Origin: a virus
IMG/VR virus record: IMGVR_UViG_3300017971_000528
Location: 1-36,744 of that record
Reading direction: 5' to 3' (one strand)
DNA length: 36,744 nt
In this document: piece after piece, positions 32,131-36,744 of the stretch
Layout of the letters: every line of letters begins with the position of its first letter
Position numbering within the stretch: position 1 is the stretch's first letter
Notes under the pieces: model-generated
What the model saw: only the letters and a program-made list of their open reading frames with translations
What the model was told of the DNA's origin: nothing
Database searches by the model: none
Program-made: the position numbers and the translations under genes

Positions 32131-32440
32131 AGGTCAATGAAAAGGTTAAAGGTTAATTTTATTGACCTTAACGGGCGGCGTTAAGGTAAGGTCAAAGGTC
32201 AATATTCATTGACCTTTAAATTGACCTTTAATAAGTGCTTGATTTTAAAGGGAAAACAAAGGTCAAAGGTCAATAAGGTCAATATCGCCATTGACCTTTA
32301 ATAAGTGCCTAATTTTAAACGAAATTTTTTTAAAGGTCAAAGGTCAATGGGGGTATATATAAATATATGGGAAAGGCGTTGACCTTTCCCAATATTTATA
32401 AACCATTTTAACGGGCGCTAAAGAAAAGCGCCCGTTAAGA
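32129..32440. other. Probable replication origin (iteron region)
   Basis: This 323-bp stretch before the next gene (32131-32453) holds 13 AGGTCA hexamers. Eight are on plus (from 32131, 32189, 32196, 32260, 32267, 32276, 32334, 32341) and five on minus (from 32163, 32210, 32222, 32292, 32380). Three occur as tandem pairs 7 bp apart. A longer unit starting ATTGACCTTTAATAAGTGC repeats at 32220 and 32290. Next come an AT-rich block (32354-32368) and a dyad with arms 32358-32376 and 32383-32400, then a 12-bp hairpin (32408-32438). Position after the primase-helicase gene supports an origin. Confidence 0.78.
32408..32438. other. 12-bp perfect hairpin at the origin edge
   Basis: TTAACGGGCGCT (32408-32419) pairs with AGCGCCCGTTAA (32427-32438) around a 7-nt A-rich loop. 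No T-run follows on either strand. It stands between the iterons and the ribosome site of the 32454 gene. It may be an origin hairpin, a transcript boundary or a weak terminator. Confidence 0.6.
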
Positions 32441-32453
32441 AGAAAGGAAACCA

Positions 32454-32828
32454 ATGGTTGAACTAGCGAAAAATAAGAAGCGGCCGAACTACACTTCGAA
32501 AACGCTTCAGCATTTCCGGGGAATGGGTTTCCCGGTTGATAAAGTCGAACAATGGATCCCGCGCGCAAAAAAGCGCCGGGATCTTTTCGGAATAATCGAC
32601 ATTATCGTGTTAACGCCTTCAGGGGTTTTGGGGATACAGTCGACCGGGCCGTCGGGATATTCAAGTCATCTAAAAGAAATGACCGGGAATAAATCTTCGG
32701 CTTGCGTCGATTGGTTGTTAACGCCGGGAACGAAACTTCAGCTTTGGGCCTGGAGAAAAGTCAAGGAAGGCCGCCGGGAAATATGGCGGCCAAAGGTTAA
32801 ATATTTTTCAATGGACGACTTTATCTAA
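32454..32828 (+). CDS. PD-(D/E)XK-like nuclease-fold protein (124 aa)
   Basis: A 124-residue basic protein. The core DLFGIIDIIVLTPSGVLGIQ followed by STGPSGYSSHLKEM resembles a small phage family with a restriction-endonuclease-like fold, where Asp in GIIDI and the IQST strand stand for the D...(E/Q)xK active site. The Lys is replaced by Thr here, so catalysis is uncertain. The end (WLLTPGTKLQLWAWRKV) also fits. AAGAAAGGAAA is upstream. It could resolve or nick replication intermediates; moderate confidence. Confidence 0.6.
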   Translation: MVELAKNKKRPNYTSKTLQHFRGMGFPVDKVEQWIPRAKKRRDLFGIIDIIVLTPSGVLGIQSTGPSGYSSHLKEMTGNKSSACVDWLLTPGTKLQLWAWRKVKEGRREIWRPKVKYFSMDDFI

Positions 32829-32841
32829 GAAAGGGGGACGA

Positions 32842-32976
32842 ATGAAAAGAATGGATCGGCGCGAACCGTTGACAACGGAACAAGAGATTCGACGCGTTAA
32901 TGTTGTCGCGGTAATTTTTTGGTATTGTGTGGTCGTCGCTTTTTTGGGCGGCGTTTTTTGTATCTTCATTCGATAA
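32842..32976 (+). CDS. 44-residue membrane protein (holin candidate)
   Basis: An ORF of 44 codons: MKRMDRREPLTTEQEIRRVN then VVAVIFWYCVVVAFLGGVFC and IFIR. It has a basic cytoplasmic N-terminus and one membrane segment. AAAGGGGG lies before the ATG, and its TAA is 11 nt upstream of the endolysin start. Position next to the endolysin and the topology suit a small holin or pinholin. The evidence is positional only. Confidence 0.62.
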   Translation: MKRMDRREPLTTEQEIRRVNVVAVIFWYCVVVAFLGGVFCIFIR

Positions 32977-32987
32977 GAAAGGATTTT

Positions 32988-33587
32988 ATGAACATGACTG
33001 ATTTTAAAAAAGCGTATGGGCGAACGGAATTGGCGGAAGGCGGATATTCGATCCATCCGTCCGACCGCGGCGGCGAAACTTACAAGGGGATCGCTCGAAA
33101 GTTTCATCCGAAATGGGAAGGCTGGATCGTTATTGATATGGCAAAGAAAATGCCGGGGTTCCCGGATTCGCTTCGGGCTAATGCTTCGATGGAAAAATCG
33201 GTTCAGGAATTTTACAAAGATAATTATTGGGAAAAGGTTTCCGGCGATTTTCTGTATAGGCAAGATATCGCGAACGCGGTTTTTGATTCGGCGGTTAATA
33301 TGGGTGTCGCGTGGGCTGGGCGGTTGCTTCAAAGAACGCTTAACATTTTAAACAACAACGGGCGTTATTATCCCGATATAAAAGTCGACGGAAAAATCGG
33401 GCCGATTACAGTCGCGGCGATTAAAAGATATTATTTGACGTCGCGCGACGATAAAGAAGCGGATCGGATTTTCATTTTCTGGTATAATGCTTATCGGGTC
33501 GCCCGGTATATCGCGATCGCGGAAAAGGATCGGTCGCAGGAAATTTTTATCCGCGGTTGGGGAAACCGGGTTCAAATAAAACTTTAA
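32988..33587 (+). CDS. Endolysin, glycoside hydrolase family 108
   Basis: A 199-residue lysozyme-like enzyme. ELAEGGYSIHPSDRGGETYK with the catalytic Glu17 of EGGY is the GH108 signature, followed by GIARKFHPKWEGW and DIANAVFDSAVNMG. The C-terminal KVDGKIGPITVAAIKRY is the peptidoglycan-binding element usual in this family. I start at ATG 32988 because AGAAAGGA lies 5 nt upstream; the longer frame to 32919 would overlap the membrane gene. It cleaves cell-wall glycan at the end of infection, presumably released by the adjacent holin candidate. Confidence 0.93.
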   Translation: MNMTDFKKAYGRTELAEGGYSIHPSDRGGETYKGIARKFHPKWEGWIVIDMAKKMPGFPDSLRANASMEKSVQEFYKDNYWEKVSGDFLYRQDIANAVFDSAVNMGVAWAGRLLQRTLNILNNNGRYYPDIKVDGKIGPITVAAIKRYYLTSRDDKEADRIFIFWYNAYRVARYIAIAEKDRSQEIFIRGWGNRVQIKL

Positions 33588-33608
33588 AAGGGGAAAGGAT
33601 TTTAGATT

Positions 33609-33986
33609 ATGGAACGTGGGAAACGACTTGATCGCGGGGAATGTCTTTTCAATGATGCAAAGCGGGTTATAAATGGCGAACGTCAAGATCAGTATGGAAA
33701 CCCGGAAGACGCCTTCCCGGATATCGCCGCCCGATGGAATCAGTATCTTCGGCAACGGTTAAAAATAAATGCCGACTTGGACGCGGCCGACGTAACGTTC
33801 ATGCTTGCCGATTTCAAAATGGCGCGCGAATGTCATCAACGGAAACGCGACAATCTTGTCGACGCGGTTGGTTATTTGGGAATAACCGACGATTTGCTTC
33901 CGCCGGAACCGAAGTCGCCGCGTTCCGAACGAAAGGTTCCGCGAACACCGCCGAAACCGTCGGGCGTTGTTGTCGATATCGATTAG
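33609..33986 (+). CDS. DUF6378 protein
   Basis: A 125-residue protein. The segment GERQDQYGNPEDAFPDIAAR ... DVTFMLADFKMARE ... KRDNLVDAVGYLG matches a family common in phages (DUF6378), with acidic helices recalling the MazG/dUTPase all-alpha fold. The C-terminal 30 residues are Pro/Lys-rich and disordered. Its place before thymidylate synthase suggests a nucleotide-pool role, which is inference. Confidence 0.78.
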   Translation: MERGKRLDRGECLFNDAKRVINGERQDQYGNPEDAFPDIAARWNQYLRQRLKINADLDAADVTFMLADFKMARECHQRKRDNLVDAVGYLGITDDLLPPEPKSPRSERKVPRTPPKPSGVVVDID

Positions 33987-34026
33987 GTCTTTTTTAGAAT
34001 AAGACTTTTTAAAGGGGGTTTAAAAA

Positions 34027-34749
34027 GTGAAAGAAACATTGATTAAAGCGATGACAATTCCTGAAGCATGGTTTCGTGCTATTTATGCTTGCGTCCATAC
34101 TGGCCATGAATATCTAGTTGATAAAGGCGAATTTGAAGGTCAACTTCGCCGGGAACTTGATATGGCGATTATTAATATTTACCAACCGGGCATTCGGCCG
34201 CTTGCTTGCCAATCCGGGGATATCGTTCCAACGTCGGAAAAGGCGATTCAGAAATATTTTCATGATTACCTTATGAATCCCGATTTTGAAGATGAAAAAG
34301 AAGCGGCCGCCAACGAATATAAATATGCGACTTGGATCGCGCCGCGTTGGCAAAAATGTTGCGATCTTTTAGCCAACGGCGACGGCGGTTGTAATCAGGC
34401 GACTATTTCAATCGGCGAATCGCCGGGCCTTGATTTTGCGAAGCCGCCTTGTTTACGTTTGATTGATATGCGGGTTAGATATGGGAAACTTCACTTCGTT
34501 GTTTATTTTCGTTCATGGGATTTGATCGCCGGATTGCCGCAAAATTTGGGCGGCCTTCAAATGTTGAAAGAAACTTGTTTAGATTATCTTAATTCAACAA
34601 TTTGGATACAAAACAAACCGCTTTTAGAAGACGGGCATATCATAGCGGTTTCAAAAGGCTTGCATATTTACGAGCATTTTTTTAAGATTGCCGAAGATTA
34701 CGCCGGGTCGAAAACGGATTTAAAATCGATCGGTATTCATACGTTTTAG
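34027..34749 (+). CDS. Thymidylate synthase family protein (methanogen-like type)
   Basis: A 240-residue protein. Catalytic Cys142 in KPPCLRLIDMRV, the phosphate/active-site block YFRSWDL (R162, S163, D165), GLPQN (N173) and LHIY (H213, Y215) align with E. coli ThyA C146, R166, S167, D169 and N177 at a constant offset of four. The pattern PPCLRLIDMR ... FRSWDL resembles archaeal thymidylate synthases rather than E. coli ThyA. Asn173 indicates dUMP rather than dCMP as substrate. A dUMP hydroxymethylase remains possible. GTG start with AAAGGGGG upstream. Confidence 0.87.
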   Translation: MKETLIKAMTIPEAWFRAIYACVHTGHEYLVDKGEFEGQLRRELDMAIINIYQPGIRPLACQSGDIVPTSEKAIQKYFHDYLMNPDFEDEKEAAANEYKYATWIAPRWQKCCDLLANGDGGCNQATISIGESPGLDFAKPPCLRLIDMRVRYGKLHFVVYFRSWDLIAGLPQNLGGLQMLKETCLDYLNSTIWIQNKPLLEDGHIIAVSKGLHIYEHFFKIAEDYAGSKTDLKSIGIHTF

Positions 34750-34756
34750 GGGTTCT

Positions 34757-35077
34757 ATGATAGCGACGACCGATACGGAACGTTGCCCGAATTGCGGTTA
34801 TGTGACTACCGGAACATGGGTTCTTGTCGATTCGTCTTCGCCGACGGCGATTTCGCAATTTGAAAATTTTTCCCGCGTTTCGGTTTGTTATATTAGCGAT
34901 ACCGATATCGACGATTTATTAAACGACGAACCGGTTCCCGAAGGACCGTATTTCGATAAAAAATTTGTTCGTCGGGATCGGGTTTTTCAGTCTCAAGTTT
35001 TAGACGGCTTTTATTTCAGGCCGAAACGTAAAATGAAAGCAAAAGGCATTTTTAAGAAAGGTCGTTGCCATGGCTGA
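34757..35077 (+). CDS. Hypothetical protein with N-terminal CxxC (106 aa)
   Basis: A 106-residue protein with one CPNCGY pair near the start, a single further Cys and a Cys-His at the end (GRCHG). It has a strand-rich middle and a basic tail (RRDRVFQSQ, FYFRPKRKMKAK). A complete zinc site is not obvious. It overlaps the next gene by 8 nt. No family recognised. Confidence 0.6.
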   Translation: MIATTDTERCPNCGYVTTGTWVLVDSSSPTAISQFENFSRVSVCYISDTDIDDLLNDEPVPEGPYFDKKFVRRDRVFQSQVLDGFYFRPKRKMKAKGIFKKGRCHG

Positions 35078-35798
35078 AGCGATGTTCGAGTTAACAACAA
35101 AAGATTTAAAGAAATTGAAGCGATTTTATAAAAACGCGCCTAAACAATTTCGGTATGCTTCGGCTAATGTTCTTAATTCCGAAGCGTTCGGTTCGCGCCT
35201 AAACTCCCTTGCGATAATTAAATCTAAAATGACGGTTCGCCGGGAAGGCTTTATTAAACGACAAATGAATGTCGTCAAGGCGAACGGCCGGGAACCGGTT
35301 CGAAGTCAACGCGCAATTATGGGATCTCTCGAAAAGCGCGGTTTTTCCGGCTGGGTTGAACAAGAAACCGGCCAACGAACCGAACGCGCCCGAATTGCGA
35401 CTTTAGAAGGCCGCCGCGGCGACGAAATGAAAGCGGTTATCCCATCGGCGCGGTTTATGCCGGGGAAAGATTTTCTGACGGTTCCCGATGATATCAACGT
35501 TCGAAACGCGACCGACGAACAGCATCGAACAATCGTCGCCTTGAGTATTCTTCGCCGGAAGCGATACCGAAAACCATTTATCATAAAAAGCCGCGGCGGA
35601 TCCCGGTTATCGCTTTATAAGCGTAAAGGTCAAAAACTTAGGAAATTGCAAACCTATGATAAGTATCAAAATCGATTACAACCGGCGCGGGTCAAATGGT
35701 TATCCGGCGGCGTCGATCGATACTTCAGGGAAACGGATCTTCGGAAGCTATGGGCGAATGCTGTTCAACAACAATTAAAATTTAGGAAAGGGAAATAA
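35070..35798 (+). CDS. gpZ-like minor tail / head-tail completion protein
   Basis: A 242-residue very basic protein: LTTKDLKKLKRFYKNAPKQF, then RYASANVLNSEAFGSR, and a C-terminus ending LRKLWANAVQQQLKFRKGK. This layout resembles lambda gpZ-type minor tail proteins, which are basic, begin with a helical module containing an Ala/Asn turn, and end in a helix. It lies far from the tail module and may mark the start of the head/packaging side of a circular map. The assignment is tentative. Confidence 0.5.
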   Translation: MAEAMFELTTKDLKKLKRFYKNAPKQFRYASANVLNSEAFGSRLNSLAIIKSKMTVRREGFIKRQMNVVKANGREPVRSQRAIMGSLEKRGFSGWVEQETGQRTERARIATLEGRRGDEMKAVIPSARFMPGKDFLTVPDDINVRNATDEQHRTIVALSILRRKRYRKPFIIKSRGGSRLSLYKRKGQKLRKLQTYDKYQNRLQPARVKWLSGGVDRYFRETDLRKLWANAVQQQLKFRKGK

Positions 35799-36109
35799 TG
35801 ATTCGAAAAAAGGACCGGATAGTCTTCGACGATGCTATCGAAGCGGCCGCTAATCTTACAAAGCGGTTAAGTAAAATTTCTAGTTATGGTTGGTCGGGTA
35901 AAAACGCCGGTTTTGACGACTCCCTGATTATGATTCCAATATTGACGGATGATATTGACAAAATAGCGCTATCAGTGGAACGCCTTCGGGGGATTATCAA
36001 GGAAGTGCGAAAAAGGCGGCCGGATTGGATCAAAAAAGGCGATTCTAACGCCGTTCTTATGCCGGGCGTTCCATATGTCGTGAAAACAAAGAAAGGCGGA
36101 ATATGCTAA
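35798..36109 (+). CDS. Hypothetical helical protein (103 aa)
   Basis: A 103-residue protein, mostly helical (DDAIEAAANLTKRLSKISSY, DDIDKIALSVERLRGIIKEV), with a basic C-terminus ending KKGGIC. The start overlaps the preceding stop (TAATG) and its last codons overlap the HNH gene. Unknown function; probably translated together with the gpZ-like gene. Confidence 0.58.
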   Translation: MIRKKDRIVFDDAIEAAANLTKRLSKISSYGWSGKNAGFDDSLIMIPILTDDIDKIALSVERLRGIIKEVRKRRPDWIKKGDSNAVLMPGVPYVVKTKKGGIC

Positions 36110-36723
36110 CAGCGTTGATCTTAGAGGATAGCAAATTATTGTCGTTTATTATGGACAAAGAAAGCCGTCTTTCGTGGGCGCGGCTTATTAGCCTTTTATC
36201 ATATAACCCATACACCGGCCAATTTACCTGGATAAAAGGCCGGGGCCATATGGCGGCCGGGTCAATGGCCGGGTCGGTCAACGCGCAAGGGTATATAACG
36301 ATAAGTATCAATGGTGATAGTTTTCTAGCGCATCGTTTAGCGTGGTATTATGTTCATCGACAATGGCCGATTAAAGGCAAGCAGATTGATCATAAAAACC
36401 GGGTTCGATGCGATAACCGGATTGCTAATCTTCACGTTGTTTCTGCTACTCAAAACTCACATAATCGCGGCGCGACTTCGCGTTCTAGTTCCGGTATCAT
36501 GGGTGTATGTTGGGAAAAAGATCGGGGAAATTGGCGCGCTCACATATGCATTAGGGGTCGCGATCATAACTTAGGAAACTATGACAATCTATATCAGGCT
36601 GTTTGGGCAAGGCATAAGGCAGAGATTAAAGCCGGATATAATGAAGTATCGCTTCGCAATAGCGATGCGTTCCGTTGGTTGGTTTCTTATAACGAAAGGT
36701 ACTGTATCGCTAACGGCGTTTAA
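36103..36723 (+). CDS. HNH endonuclease with AP2-like domain 2
   Basis: A 206-residue homing-type endonuclease: YNPYTGQFTWIKGRG, AHRLAWYYVHRQWPIKGKQI then DHKNRVRCDNRIANL (HNH core), and an AP2-like part SGIMGVCWEKDRGNWRAHIC ... GNYDNLYQAVWARHKAEI. It is a paralogue of the gene at 27181. AAAGGCGG lies before the ATG at 36103. Free-standing and probably mobile. Confidence 0.9.
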   Translation: MLTALILEDSKLLSFIMDKESRLSWARLISLLSYNPYTGQFTWIKGRGHMAAGSMAGSVNAQGYITISINGDSFLAHRLAWYYVHRQWPIKGKQIDHKNRVRCDNRIANLHVVSATQNSHNRGATSRSSSGIMGVCWEKDRGNWRAHICIRGRDHNLGNYDNLYQAVWARHKAEIKAGYNEVSLRNSDAFRWLVSYNERYCIANGV

Positions 36724-36744
36724 ATCGGGCCTAATTGTCGAAGC

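Noticed and set aside
32129-32385. CRISPR array for the AGGTCA repeats
   Set aside because: Repeats are 6-9 nt, in both orientations, and irregularly spaced, with no equal-length spacers.
32808-33332. 174-codon minus-strand open frame
   Set aside because: Antisense to the 44-aa membrane gene and GH108 endolysin, which have clear motifs and ribosome sites.
33987-34010. Terminator after the DUF6378 gene
   Set aside because: GTCTT/AAGAC with five T resembles a terminator, but the stem is only 5 AT-rich base pairs and the next gene follows at once.
34027-34749. dCMP hydroxymethylase
   Set aside because: The residue equivalent to E. coli Asn177 is Asn173; dCMP enzymes carry Asp there.

Overview
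The window is part of the genome of a tailed bacteriophage (Caudoviricetes) with a contractile, Mu-like tail, sampled from inside the tail module. Evidence: a tail tube protein, a frameshifted tail chaperone pair, a tape measure protein, and a baseplate series resembling Mu gpN, gpP, gp45, gp46, gp47 and gp48. No terminase, portal, capsid or integrase gene is visible, so lifestyle is open. The host cannot be named. Shine-Dalgarno sites are strong (AAAGGA type) and coding is dense. NCG and CGN codons and GATC tetramers look abundant, while CTG, CAG, GAG and GTG codons look scarce.

Layout. (1) 1-5667, plus strand: end of a probable sheath gene, tail tube, chaperone with a textbook -1 frameshift site, tape measure, baseplate hub and spike. 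(2) 5664-13318, plus strand: a large adsorption block inserted between the gp45-like and gp46-like genes. It holds three related beta-helix proteins, two proteins built from 10-11 copies of a TPD repeat, two related small proteins, an Fn3 protein and a two-domain fibre protein, and looks like a duplicated fibre cassette. (3) 13318-16982, plus strand: gp46-, gp47- and gp48-like wedge proteins, a terminal fibre and a membrane protein. (4) 16933-29617, minus strand: the early/replication operon. It encodes family A DNA polymerase, a DUF2815 ssDNA-binding protein with an SSB-like DDAPF tail, a DUF2800 RecB-like nuclease, a SAP-like protein, a SNF2 helicase, small HTH, zinc-ribbon and membrane proteins, a DUF932 protein, an HNH endonuclease and a DUF2786 protein. 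Two near-identical sigma70-type promoters with matching leader hairpins and one clear terminator punctuate it. (5) 29618-29819: a divergent control region. (6) 29820-36723, plus strand: Cro-like regulator, primase-helicase, an iteron-rich probable replication origin, a nuclease-like protein, a holin candidate, GH108 endolysin, DUF6378 protein, thymidylate synthase, a gpZ-like protein and a second HNH endonuclease.

How it fits together. The primase-helicase gene lies directly upstream of 13 AGGTCA hexamers, an AT-rich block and large dyads, which is the arrangement expected of a self-encoded replicon. The polymerase, SSB-like protein, nuclease and SNF2 helicase would complete a phage replisome. 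Three of these proteins (DUF2815, DUF2800, primase-helicase) share a short motif of form [ST][AP]E[EA][ML]FG in a flexible tail or linker, which may be a docking motif. Lysis would use the 44-residue membrane protein plus the GH108 enzyme. The most striking signals are the origin, the shared replisome motif, the frameshift element, the twin promoters with conserved leader hairpins, a 26-nt perfect inverted repeat, and the duplicated fibre cassette.
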